A stretch of DNA of 9,476 nucleotides from an uncultured Oscillibacter sp. (GTDB taxonomy: Bacteria > Bacillota > Clostridia > Oscillospirales > Oscillospiraceae), in assembly GCA_902476875.1 (NCBI GenBank), contig CABSFC010000102.1, positions 1-9,476 of the forward strand, in the 5' to 3' direction. This document shows, piece by piece, positions 1-7,218 of the stretch. Below the pieces are notes generated by a model. It did not search any database, was not told where the DNA came from, and was given only the letters and a program-made list of their open reading frames with translations. The position numbers and the translations under genes were made by a program. Position 1 is the first letter of the stretch, and each line of letters starts with the position of its first letter.

Positions 1-42
1 AGCTCCCGGAGCAGCGGCGGGACGTCCCAAGGCGATAACTGA
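1..42 (+). CDS. 3' end of an upstream gene (partial, unidentified)
   Basis: Only the last codons of a gene can be inside the window, so no function can be assigned. Two frames are open from the left edge and both use GC-rich third positions. One ends at TGA 40-42 (tail SSRSSGGTSQGDN) and the other at TAA 34-36 (tail LPEQRRDVPRR). I cannot decide between them. That some gene ends here is supported mainly by the strong intrinsic terminator that starts at position 56, just past both stops. Confidence 0.3.
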   Translation, partial: SSRSSGGTSQGDN

Positions 43-55
43 ATCCTGTACGGAA

Positions 56-85
56 GGCCGTTCCCATCACGGGGAGCGGCCTTTT
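56..85 (+). terminator. Rho-independent terminator of the upstream gene
   Basis: GGCCGTTCCC (56-65) pairs with GGGAGCGGCC (72-81) in a 10-bp stem with one G-T wobble and a six-base loop. It is followed directly by TTTT (82-85). It lies 13-19 bases after the possible stop codons of the upstream gene, so it should close that transcript and make the gene at 151 the start of a new module. Confidence 0.85.
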
Positions 86-96
86 CTATTCTATGG

Positions 97-123
97 AAAC
101 GCGTCCCAATTTGGAACGCGTTT
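97..123. repeat. Intergenic palindrome, copy 1
   Basis: The left arm AAACGCGTCCCAA (97-109), a central T and the right arm TTGGAACGCGTTT (111-123) form a 27-bp inverted repeat with 12 of 13 positions paired (mismatch C105/A115). The T-run continues to 125, so as RNA this copy could also act as a weak terminator. It lies between the upstream terminator and the ribosome binding site of the gene at 151. The same element recurs at 1833 and 7219. Its role (operator, RNA hairpin or recombination site) is not known. Confidence 0.9.
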
Positions 124-150
124 TTCCTTCATTGTGAGGAGGCAAACAAT

Positions 151-1044
151 ATGAAGCGCACAGCATCCCTTTTTCTGGCGGCGGTCATGGCCTGCGCCAT
201 GACCTGTCCTGCCCTGGCCGCTGACAAGACGCCCGCGGCCGCCCTCTATCCCTCCCATGTGGAAACCTATACCGAGGGAGCGTACCCCAGGCTGGAAAAG
301 GTCTATGTTCTGGACGCCTGGGACGATCCGGCGGACATCCCCACCGGGGATTTTGAACGGGAGGGGTACATTTACAGTCTGCTGGATATGACCCGGCAGG
401 ACAACACGGTGACGGAGAGCAAGTCCCATGTGGAAACCGTCACAGTGGAGAGCAAGAGCAAGGATATGGAGCAGATCATGCCCCTGCTGCCGGCCACCCT
501 GGAGGTGGCCACGGAGGACAGCTATACGGGCCTGCTGACACTGGACACCACCAGCATCCAGGCAGAGGCGTCCGGCTATGGCTCCTCCACCCGCACCATC
601 TCCGCCAGCCGCACCTACCCCAACCTGTCCGACGCCGACGTGTCCCTGATCCCCAAAACCATTGAGGACAGCGGGCGCACCCTGAGCTTGTCGGACGTTC
701 AATGGCAGGAGGCGGGCGGCTTTTACAATGCCGCGGCCACCTATACCGGCACGGCTTCCAGCAGCTATGCCACCGGCTACACCGTCACCGCCGAATACAG
801 CGGAGAGGTGTTCCGTACGGTAGGCGGCACCGTCACCTATACCGCCCTGTTCGGCGGCGTACCCGTGCAGGCCAGCGGGACAGAACAGGCGGAGGTCCAA
901 ACCGGCACACCGGCTGAAAGCGGCGGGCTGTGGTGGCTGCTGGCCCTGCCTGCGGCCGCAGCCCTGGCAGGGCTGGCCGTATTGGGCCGTTTCCTGATGA
1001 AACGGTATAAATCCAAAAAAGAATGGAAGGAGTTTAACCAGTGA
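151..1044 (+). CDS. Secreted, C-terminally membrane-anchored protein of unknown function
   Basis: I do not recognise a named family for this 297-aa protein. Residues 1-23 form a signal peptide (MKR, hydrophobic core, then ALA before ADKT). The middle is rich in Ser, Thr and Tyr and looks like extracellular beta structure. Residues 112-165 and 167-220 share a pattern (L/I-P-x-T-L/I, then an L-x-L stretch, then a Ser/Thr/Tyr-rich stretch), suggesting two diverged tandem domains. Residues about 259-280 are a transmembrane helix followed by a basic tail (MKRYKSKKEWKE). There is no LPxTG, so it should be a membrane protein facing outward, not a sortase substrate. GAGGAGG at 136-142, eight bases upstream, supports the ATG. 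Its last codons overlap the sortase start, implying co-translation. A membrane partner or anchor for the adhesin at 2000 is possible but inferred only from position. Confidence 0.85.
   Translation: MKRTASLFLAAVMACAMTCPALAADKTPAAALYPSHVETYTEGAYPRLEKVYVLDAWDDPADIPTGDFEREGYIYSLLDMTRQDNTVTESKSHVETVTVESKSKDMEQIMPLLPATLEVATEDSYTGLLTLDTTSIQAEASGYGSSTRTISASRTYPNLSDADVSLIPKTIEDSGRTLSLSDVQWQEAGGFYNAAATYTGTASSSYATGYTVTAEYSGEVFRTVGGTVTYTALFGGVPVQASGTEQAEVQTGTPAESGGLWWLLALPAAAALAGLAVLGRFLMKRYKSKKEWKEFNQ
1025..1032 (+). promoter_or_regulatory. Ribosome binding site for the sortase
   Basis: GGAAGGAG lies inside the last codons of the preceding gene and eight bases before GTG 1041. It decides the non-ATG start of the sortase and supports coupled translation. 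Confidence 0.8.
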
Positions 1045-1808
1045 AACGAAAAGGACTGTTATTGACTGCGGCCCTGTGCGCCATGCTGCTGACCTGTCCG
1101 GCCCATGCGCTGGAATACAGCATCGACGCCCCGGACGATTACCTGTTCGGCAGGCCCACCAGCGACGACACCATCTATGAGCAGGAGGACCCAAACGTGG
1201 ACCGGAGCAAGAACGTAGCCCTGATTCCGCCCGGCTTTGGAACCCCCACCAGCTACCTTCCCGGCAGCGGGAAGCATCTGACGCCCAACCTGGTCCCCGG
1301 CGCGCTGGAGGGCGGCGGTCTGGCCAGTTCCGCCGGGAGCGCCGCCAGCTATCCCAGTGTGGACACAGGCACGGCCTGGGCCGGGACTGCCACAGCCTTT
1401 ACCAGCGTGACCGACGATCTCTATTATAGCGCCGGACACCTGGGCACCCTGAAAATCCCGGCCATCGGCCTGTCCGTCAAGGTCTACGAGGGCACCGGCA
1501 GTGCTACTCTTGCCAAGGGCGCGGGCCACTTTGCCGGCACCAGCATCTGGGATGGCAACGTGTGCGTCGCGGGACATAACCGGGGCGTGAACGCCCATTT
1601 TGGAAAGCTCCACACGCTGGAGGTGGGCGACACCATCACCTGGACCACCAAGCTGGGCACCCGCACCTATACGGTCACCCTGGTGGAAAAGGTCCGCGAG
1701 ACGGACACCAGCGGCACCGCCGCCACCGCAAACAACTGTATTTCCCTTTACACCTGCGTCATGAACCAATCCGAATACCGCTGGCATATTCAGGCAGTCG
1801 AATCCTGA
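1041..1808 (+). CDS. Sortase (cysteine transpeptidase), secreted
   Basis: Sortases cleave LPxTG-like motifs outside the membrane and join the Thr to an amine on the wall or on another protein. This 255-aa protein has an N-terminal signal sequence (1-23, ending AHA), a low-complexity Gly/Ser/Ala/Pro linker (about 60-125) and a sortase core (about 130-255). The core opens with LGTLKIPAIGL. The expected active-site residues are all present: His179 in AGHNRG, Cys239 in LYTC and Arg247 in YRW. The class is uncertain; the short core and motif spacing fit the class D/E-like group better than housekeeping SrtA. The GTG start overlaps the previous stop (GTGA) and is preceded by GGAAGGAG at 1025-1032, so the two genes form one translational unit. 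The likely substrate is the LPRTG-ending adhesin encoded downstream. The N-terminal hydrophobic segment could be a cleaved signal or an uncleaved anchor. Confidence 0.93.
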   Translation: MKRKGLLLTAALCAMLLTCPAHALEYSIDAPDDYLFGRPTSDDTIYEQEDPNVDRSKNVALIPPGFGTPTSYLPGSGKHLTPNLVPGALEGGGLASSAGSAASYPSVDTGTAWAGTATAFTSVTDDLYYSAGHLGTLKIPAIGLSVKVYEGTGSATLAKGAGHFAGTSIWDGNVCVAGHNRGVNAHFGKLHTLEVGDTITWTTKLGTRTYTVTLVEKVRETDTSGTAATANNCISLYTCVMNQSEYRWHIQAVES

Positions 1809-1832
1809 GTATCCTATTCCAGACAGGCAGTT

Positions 1833-1862
1833 GAAACGCGTCCCAAATTGAGACGCGTTTCG
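1833..1862. repeat. Intergenic palindrome, copy 2 (left partner of the pair flanking the adhesin)
   Basis: GAAACGCGTCCCAA (1833-1846), a central A1847 and TTGAGACGCGTTTC (1848-1861) form a 29-bp palindrome with one mismatch (C1843/A1851). Positions 1833-1862 are the exact reverse complement of 7219-7248, 30 of 30 bases by eye. It begins 24 bases after the sortase stop. As RNA it would be a stable hairpin, but only three T follow, so it is a poor classical terminator. Confidence 0.92.
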
Positions 1863-1874
1863 ACCGCCTATATT
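1848..1874 (+). promoter_or_regulatory. Candidate promoter for the adhesin gene (weak)
   Basis: TTGAGA (1848-1853) and TATATT (1869-1874) resemble sigma-A -35 and -10 boxes, but the 15-bp spacer is shorter than the usual 17. If real, the -35 box lies inside the right arm of palindrome copy 2, and the transcript would carry an untranslated leader of about 120 bases containing the structure at 1923-1978. Read-through from the sortase gene is the alternative. Confidence 0.25.
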
Positions 1875-1922
1875 TTTTTGCTAACGACTTCCAAATTTTA
1901 ACAAAAATTCGCGTTTTTCCGA

Positions 1923-1978
1923 CAGAAGGGGGTGATATACGGCGAATCTGAACGCCGGAGGGTTATGGCCCCCTTCTG
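1923..1978 (+). promoter_or_regulatory. Structured 5' leader of the adhesin mRNA, possible translational switch
   Basis: CAGAAGGGGG (1923-1932) pairs perfectly with CCCCCTTCTG (1969-1978), ten base pairs. This encloses a second stem, CGGCG (1940-1944) with CGCCG (1953-1957), and unpaired stretches on both sides. The right arm can also pair with the adhesin's own Shine-Dalgarno GAAGGAGG (1987-1994) at seven of eight positions across a 10-base loop. The two foldings are mutually exclusive, as in riboswitches and attenuators. It matches no riboswitch class that I recognise. The stems are visible in the sequence; the switching is inference. Confidence 0.55.
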
Positions 1979-1988
1979 CCCATTTTGA
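1965..1988 (+). CDS. Possible leader peptide MAPFCPF
   Basis: ATG at 1965 opens a seven-codon frame ending at TGA 1986-1988, so its stop touches the Shine-Dalgarno of the adhesin gene. GGAGGG at 1957-1962 precedes it, though only two to three bases away, which is closer than usual. A ribosome reading it would open the right arm of the leader stem and stop at the adhesin ribosome binding site. Such a short frame can arise by chance. Confidence 0.2.
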   Translation: MAPFCPF

Positions 1989-1994
1989 AGGAGG
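1987..1994 (+). promoter_or_regulatory. Ribosome binding site of the adhesin gene
   Basis: GAAGGAGG sits five bases before ATG 2000. It selects this start, which opens a classical signal peptide (MKKRILSLLL), over the in-frame TTG at 1985 that overlaps the site itself. Confidence 0.9.
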
Positions 1995-1999
1995 CTCCC

Positions 2000-4900
2000 A
2001 TGAAAAAACGAATCCTATCCCTGCTTTTGGCCCTGCTCACGGCGCTGGCCCTGCTGCCCAACGCCGCCTTTGCCGCCAGCACCGAGGATGAGGCGCTGGG
2101 CGAGGTGGACATCTACAATGGCGGCTACGAGCTGTCCTACCTGTCCATCAACGGCACCGTCAGGACTCAGATCTATACCTATTTCAGATATACAGACACC
2201 AACGGCGTACAAAAGGAGGTCCCGGCCTACTGTGTCAACCCCAACACCAAGGGCGTGCCCCAGACCGTGGCCGAAGGTGAGAGCGTCAAATATATCGCCA
2301 ACGAGAAGTCCAGCGACCCCAAGGTGGTGGGTATCATCTCCAATGGCTACCCCCACCGCTCCCTGGGCGAGCTGAAGCTGGACAACAAGTACCAGGCGTA
2401 CTACGCCACCAAGATGGCCCTGTGGTGCTATCTGCTGCCCAACTGGAATATCGCCAATCTCAAGGTCAACCCCAGCCTGACCGGGAGCGAGCTGGACATC
2501 GCCAACCGCATCCTGGCCGCCGCCAAAGACATCTACAAGCGGGGCACCACCTACAACTATATGCTCTCCCCCAAGATGACCGCCACCCCGGACAAGTCCG
2601 TTGCCTACCCTGTTACCATCAATGGCGTGGAGTACAAGCAGCAGGTCTTTACGCTTTGGAGCGAGACGTGGGTGTACGACTACGACATCTCCATCGCCTT
2701 TGCTGATCCCTCTGAGGCGCCCAGCGGCACCCGCATCGTGGATGAGAACAACAACGACATCACCAAGGTCTCCGCTGAGTGGACAGGCGACGGCTACGGC
2801 GCCAAATTCAAGGTGCTTTACCCTGCGGAAAGCATCGAGGGCCAGAGCGGAACTGTCCAGCTTTCCTTCGGGGCCAATGTGGCCCAGTACGCCGCCATGT
2901 ACGCCGTCTGCGCCGAGGTGGACCAGTACGGCAATTTGCAGAATTACATCTGTGACCTGGACAACTCCAAGCACATGGAGCTGGCCGCCGTCAGCAGCTA
3001 CAACAGCCCCGGTGGGGATGAGCCGGACGAGACGGCATTAAAAATTGTGAAATTGGAAAAAGGCAGCGAAATCCCCTTAGAGGGCGCTGTTTTTTCCGTG
3101 TATGACCCGGAGGGGCGTAAGGTCGGCTCCTTTTCCTCCACCCCGGACGGGACCGTGACCATCCCCCTGACCCTGGAGGGCCACTATACCATAACGGAGG
3201 AAATTCCGCCGAAATATCACCTGCTGCCGGAGGTCCGCACCCAGCACGTGGATGTGGAGTACGACAAGGTGGCCACCGTCACCTTTACCAACGCCCCCTA
3301 TGGCTCCATCCGCGTCCAGAAGCTGAGCGATACCGGCGAGGCCCTGAACGGCGTCACCGTGCAGATCAAGAACATCACCACCGGGGAGGTTCAGACTGCC
3401 CAGACAAAAATCGGCGGCGTGGCCGTGTTCGACGAACTGGAACCGGGCGGCTATGAAGTGCGGGAACTGGCCGGCATCTCCGGCTGGATCGCGGACACCG
3501 ATACCGTCCAGACCATTTCCGTGGTGGCGGGCAAGACCAGCGACGCCACTATCATCAACAAAGAGCTGCCCGGATTACGCATCACGAAATATGAGCGGGG
3601 CACCACGACCCTGATGGCCAACGTGTCCTTCGAGATTTTCCGGGACGCCGAGAGCCTGGGTATTTTCCAGACGGACGAGTTCGGCCAGATCCTGCTGACC
3701 GACTGCAAACCGGGCACCTACCGGGCCGAGGAACGGGACACCGGGAGCGACGGCCATGTGCTGGACACCACGCCCCAGGAGGTGGAGCTGCGTGCCGGGG
3801 ACGGCATTAAGGACCTGGTTTTCTTTAACGACAGATTACCGGGTATCCACTTAATCAAAGTGGACAGTTCCGACCTCTCCCAGCCGATCCCCAATGCCCG
3901 TTTCCGCTTTGAGGCGGTGGACGGCAGCTTCGGCCCGGTGGAATATACCACCCTGGAGGATGGGACCATCGACCTCAGCAAGCTCCCCGTTGCGTCTTAT
4001 GTCGTGACTGAATTGGAGTGTCCGGGCTATGTGGTGGACAACGCCCAGCGCATCATCCACCTGGACGGCAACGAGCAGGCCCAGTTCGTTTTCACCAACT
4101 CCAAGCTGCCCTCCCTTTATTTATATAAGGAGAGCGCGGACGGGACGCCCCTGGGCGGCGTCACCTACCGTTTGGCGAAAATTGAGGACGGCTCCCGGTA
4201 TCTGGACCGCACCACCTCAAACACCGGAGAGATCGTCTGGGAGGGGCTGGAGCCGGGGGTGTATTCCTTGCAGGAGGTATCCACGGTCTCAAATCACCTG
4301 CTGGACACCACCGAGTACCATGTGGAGCTGTTCGCGGGCCGGGACTCCACCATCTGCCTGCAAAACGATAAGCGGCCCAACCTCACCATCTGGAAATTCG
4401 ACGCCGACGACCACTCCATCCCCATCCCCAACACCACCTTTTTGGTGGAGGCGGCGGACGGCCACAGCGTGGCGGAAGTGACCACCGGGCCGGACGGCTC
4501 CGCCACTGTGCCCAACCTCTGGCCGGGAGTGTTCAAAATCTCCGAGCAGGCGGTGGGAAACGACAGCTACCTCATAGACGCCCCGGATCAGTATGTCACC
4601 CTCTATCCCAACCGGGACCGGGAGGCATATTTTTATGACCACAAAGCCCCGGTCATTGAGATCATCAAGGAAAACAGTATCACCCATGAGCGGCTTTCTA
4701 ATGTTCGTTTCCAGGTGTGGTACGCCAGCAACAACACCAGCACCGGCGAATACAACGACCTGGGCATCTTCACGACGGACGAGAATGGCCGCATTGAGCT
4801 GACCGGCCCGGCCAACGGCCTCCGGGACGGCTGGATTCGTGTCAGGGAACTGGCTCCGCCCACTGGTTTCTCCATTAAGGACAGCGACACCCAGGAGGCT

Positions 4901-7204
4901 TTTATTCAGGCGGGAAAGGGTCACACGTTCTTGTTCGAGAACACCCCCTTGTCCGCTTTGGTGGTCTACAAGCAGGATAGTCTCACCGGGGCCGGTTTAT
5001 CCAACTGCATGTTCCAACTGAGCTACCTGGGCGGCGACACCAGCGGCAGCGGGGGCACGGTCATCGGCACCTACCGGACCTCGCAAAACGGCTCGTTTAC
5101 GGTGACGGGCCTCAAAGCGGGCTATTACATCTGCGAGGAACTGGCAAGCGACAGCGGCCATGTCATAGACAGCGCGCCCCAGTCTTTTTATATCAGCGGC
5201 AAAGACCAGGACGTTGTGACCCTCTACTTCGGCAACAGCCCTCTGGGCAGCTTGCTGGTGAAAAAGGTATCGGCCAGCGACAACACCCCGCTGAGTGACG
5301 TTGAATTTTTTGTCACCACGGCGGACGGGACCGTGGTGGGCGACAACAACGGCAAGTTTGTCACCGGGAGCGACGGCACCTTCCTGGTAACAGACGTGGA
5401 ACCCGGCACGGTGCTGGTGGTGTCCGAAACACGGGCCAAACCCGGCTACCTGAAGGACGACGCCAGCCAGAGCGCCACCATCCGGGCGGGCCAATGCGTC
5501 AATCTTGAATTTAGGAACCAGCCTCTGGGAAATTTAGTGATCGAGAAGTGGGGACGGAACGGAACAAAGACCGTGCCCCTGGAGGGCGTCAAGTTTGAGA
5601 TCAAATACGCGGATGGCCGCTATGTGGACGCCGCTGGCGGAACCCTATCCTCCAACGGCATCTATTACTCCAATTCCGGCGGACAGATCATCCTCTCCGG
5701 CATCACGGGAACAGTGGTCGTGACCGAACTGGAGAGCATTGATGGCTATTCCATCGACCCCACCACCCAAAGCCAGGTAGTCACGGTCAACCCCAACGAC
5801 ACGCAGACCATCCGCTTTTACAACGACGTTGTGGGCGGCGTGGAGATCATCAAGGTCAACGAGGCGGACAAGTCGGAGCGGATTCCCAACACCACCTTCG
5901 AGGTCCGCAGGGTGTCGGATGACGCCCTGGTGGACACAGTGACCACCGGGAAAACCGGCAGCGTCTTTGTAACGCTGGAGGATAACAATTACTACGCCGT
6001 GGAGACAGAGAGCGCCGAGGGGTTCAAGCTGGATTCTATGCCCCATTATTTTACCGTATCGGGCGGCAGCGCCTCGCCCCTGGTGGTGACCAACCGGGCC
6101 TTCAGCGGCATCAAGGTCCACAAGACCGATCAGACCACCGGCAAGGGTATTTATGGGGTATCCTTCATCCTGTACGACTCGAATCACAACCCCATCGACC
6201 AGCAGACTACCGATGACCGGGGCTATGCCTGGTTTGAGGACCTGCCCGGCGCGGGCCGCTACTATCTGCGGGAGTTGGAAAATGAGGGCTACGTCCCGGA
6301 TACAGAATTAAAAACCGTCTATGCAAAGGCCGGGGCCACCACCCTTGTTGAGTGGGAGAACATCCCCATTACGGCCCAGATCCAAATCGTGAAGAAGTCT
6401 GCCGACTACAACCCCACCAACGGCCTGCCCGCGGGCACGCTGCTGGAGGGCGCTGTGTTCGAGATCTACGACAAGGCTGGCAATCTGGTGGACACCATTC
6501 GGAGCGACAGCCGGGGTTTGGCCGTGTCCAAGCCGTTGCCCTTGTCCCGCTATACCATCCGTGAAGTAAAAAGCCCGGAGCATTACGGCGTCAATGAAAC
6601 GGAGCTGACCGCCTACCTGGAGCATGAGGGCCAGATCGTGCGGTTCGAAGTGACCAACAAGAGCCTGACCACCGGCGTGTCCATCACCAAGACAGGCCCC
6701 AAGGAGGTCATGGCGGGCCAGCCGGTGCGCTATGTATTCTCCGGCATCGCCAACACCTCCAATGTCCGCCTGGACAGCTTCTATTTCCGGGACACCCTGC
6801 CCGCCCAGGTACGGCTGGACACGGTGGTAACAGGCACCTGGAATTTCCCAGGCACCTATAAAATCGTTTACAAGGTCAACGGTACAGGGGACTACCGCAC
6901 TTTAGCGGATAACCTGTCCACGGCGAAAACCTACACCCTGGCCGCCAGCCCGGTTGCCCTGGGCCTCGCCTCCAATGAGCGCGTGACCGAGATCATGTTT
7001 GTGTTCGGCCAAGCGCCCGCGGGCTTCGCCCAGGTGGAAAAGCCCTATCTCTATTGTACCGCCGTGGAGAGCCTGTCCGGTGACGCCTTTGTGAATATCG
7101 CAGATGCGGGCGGTGTGTATAACGGCCAGTGGGTGCAGGCGGTGAGCCGCTGGGTGACCACGATCTACGGCAAACCTCCTGTGCTGCCCCGGACCGGCTA
7201 CTGA
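2000..7204 (+). CDS. Giant SpaA/Cna_B-repeat surface adhesin with thioester-like N-terminal domain and terminal LPRTG
   Basis: This 1734-aa protein is probably a surface stalk that projects a binding domain from the donor cell. Residues 1-26 are a signal peptide (ends AFA before AST). Residues about 35-330 resemble a thioester/TQXA adhesin head, with Cys78 in AYCVNP and the later motif YYATKMALW. Residues about 346-1552 hold some 13 Cna_B/SpaA-type beta domains. In this family Lys and Asn (or Asp) side chains form isopeptide bonds that stiffen the stalk. Residues 1557-1725 form a different beta-rich domain (VSITKTGPKEV onward). The chain ends LPRTGY. Three things are odd: Lys replaces the thioester Gln, the sorting motif has no hydrophobic segment or basic tail after it, and the repeats are strongly diverged. 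The gene lies downstream of a sortase and is flanked by inverted palindromes. 'SpaA isopeptide-forming pilin-related protein' is the usual label for such element-borne proteins. Confidence 0.93.
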   Translation: MKKRILSLLLALLTALALLPNAAFAASTEDEALGEVDIYNGGYELSYLSINGTVRTQIYTYFRYTDTNGVQKEVPAYCVNPNTKGVPQTVAEGESVKYIANEKSSDPKVVGIISNGYPHRSLGELKLDNKYQAYYATKMALWCYLLPNWNIANLKVNPSLTGSELDIANRILAAAKDIYKRGTTYNYMLSPKMTATPDKSVAYPVTINGVEYKQQVFTLWSETWVYDYDISIAFADPSEAPSGTRIVDENNNDITKVSAEWTGDGYGAKFKVLYPAESIEGQSGTVQLSFGANVAQYAAMYAVCAEVDQYGNLQNYICDLDNSKHMELAAVSSYNSPGGDEPDETALKIVKLEKGSEIPLEGAVFSVYDPEGRKVGSFSSTPDGTVTIPLTLEGHYTITEEIPPKYHLLPEVRTQHVDVEYDKVATVTFTNAPYGSIRVQKLSDTGEALNGVTVQIKNITTGEVQTAQTKIGGVAVFDELEPGGYEVRELAGISGWIADTDTVQTISVVAGKTSDATIINKELPGLRITKYERGTTTLMANVSFEIFRDAESLGIFQTDEFGQILLTDCKPGTYRAEERDTGSDGHVLDTTPQEVELRAGDGIKDLVFFNDRLPGIHLIKVDSSDLSQPIPNARFRFEAVDGSFGPVEYTTLEDGTIDLSKLPVASYVVTELECPGYVVDNAQRIIHLDGNEQAQFVFTNSKLPSLYLYKESADGTPLGGVTYRLAKIEDGSRYLDRTTSNTGEIVWEGLEPGVYSLQEVSTVSNHLLDTTEYHVELFAGRDSTICLQNDKRPNLTIWKFDADDHSIPIPNTTFLVEAADGHSVAEVTTGPDGSATVPNLWPGVFKISEQAVGNDSYLIDAPDQYVTLYPNRDREAYFYDHKAPVIEIIKENSITHERLSNVRFQVWYASNNTSTGEYNDLGIFTTDENGRIELTGPANGLRDGWIRVRELAPPTGFSIKDSDTQEAFIQAGKGHTFLFENTPLSALVVYKQDSLTGAGLSNCMFQLSYLGGDTSGSGGTVIGTYRTSQNGSFTVTGLKAGYYICEELASDSGHVIDSAPQSFYISGKDQDVVTLYFGNSPLGSLLVKKVSASDNTPLSDVEFFVTTADGTVVGDNNGKFVTGSDGTFLVTDVEPGTVLVVSETRAKPGYLKDDASQSATIRAGQCVNLEFRNQPLGNLVIEKWGRNGTKTVPLEGVKFEIKYADGRYVDAAGGTLSSNGIYYSNSGGQIILSGITGTVVVTELESIDGYSIDPTTQSQVVTVNPNDTQTIRFYNDVVGGVEIIKVNEADKSERIPNTTFEVRRVSDDALVDTVTTGKTGSVFVTLEDNNYYAVETESAEGFKLDSMPHYFTVSGGSASPLVVTNRAFSGIKVHKTDQTTGKGIYGVSFILYDSNHNPIDQQTTDDRGYAWFEDLPGAGRYYLRELENEGYVPDTELKTVYAKAGATTLVEWENIPITAQIQIVKKSADYNPTNGLPAGTLLEGAVFEIYDKAGNLVDTIRSDSRGLAVSKPLPLSRYTIREVKSPEHYGVNETELTAYLEHEGQIVRFEVTNKSLTTGVSITKTGPKEVMAGQPVRYVFSGIANTSNVRLDSFYFRDTLPAQVRLDTVVTGTWNFPGTYKIVYKVNGTGDYRTLADNLSTAKTYTLAASPVALGLASNERVTEIMFVFGQAPAGFAQVEKPYLYCTAVESLSGDAFVNIADAGGVYNGQWVQAVSRWVTTIYGKPPVLPRTGY
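2102..2989 (+). other. Thioester-like (TQXA) domain region of the adhesin
   Basis: Residues about 35-330 carry the family hallmarks: Cys in AYCVNP (Cys78, codon 2231-2233) and an aromatic-rich T-x-x-A-L-W motif about 60 residues later. Functional thioester domains have T-Q-x-A-x-W, where Gln bonds to the Cys. Here the codon at 2411-2413 is AAG, giving Lys138. Domain limits are approximate and the assignment is by motif, not by search. Confidence 0.65.
3035..6655 (+). repeat. About 13 tandem Cna_B/SpaA domains in the adhesin
   Basis: Each unit of about 83-100 residues starts with a beta strand holding a Lys (for example LRITKYE, IHLIKVD, LVIEKWG). It passes through a Y-x-(I/V)-x-E-like strand (YEVRE, YVVTE, YYICEE) and ends F-x-N or similar (TFTN, VFFND, VFTN, LFEN, YFGN, RFYND). 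Approximate unit starts in residues are 346, 436, 525, 615, 705, 794, 885, 985, 1084, 1178, 1280, 1370 and 1460. Lys and Glu are present throughout. Unit 6 ends YFYDHK, with Asp880 where most have Asn, which still permits an isopeptide bond. Units are diverged in DNA as well as protein, so I see no recent duplication. Confidence 0.85.
7184..7201 (+). other. LPRTG sorting motif at the extreme C-terminus
   Basis: The codons read L-P-R-T-G-Y and then TGA. The usual LPxTG signal continues with about 15-20 hydrophobic residues and Arg/Lys. None follows here, and the downstream bases in all frames run into the palindrome without a hydrophobic coding stretch, so a simple frameshift does not explain the absence. 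Confidence 0.9.
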
Positions 7205-7218
7205 TCAGGCCGCTTTGC

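Noticed and set aside
1092..1100. Lipobox in the sortase signal peptide (LLTC)
   Set aside because: Thr directly before the Cys is unusual for lipoproteins, and AHA just after fits an ordinary signal peptidase site.
91..1194. Long open frame on the - strand (367 codons) opposite the first gene
   Set aside because: It mirrors a well-supported + gene with a signal peptide and ribosome binding site. GC-rich third positions create such antisense frames, and its translation is low-complexity Gly/Ala/Arg with no recognisable motif. The same applies to - strand frames at 1059-1787, 2015-2974, 4289-4924 and 8008-8892.
1893..1918. AT-rich inverted segments (AATTTT/AAAATT) as a terminator or promoter
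   Set aside because: The stem is short and all A-T, with no T-run in the right place, and no well-spaced -35/-10 pair was found there.
1985..1999. In-frame TTG start for the adhesin
   Set aside because: The TTG overlaps the AAGGAGG that serves ATG 2000, and starting at ATG gives a standard signal peptide.
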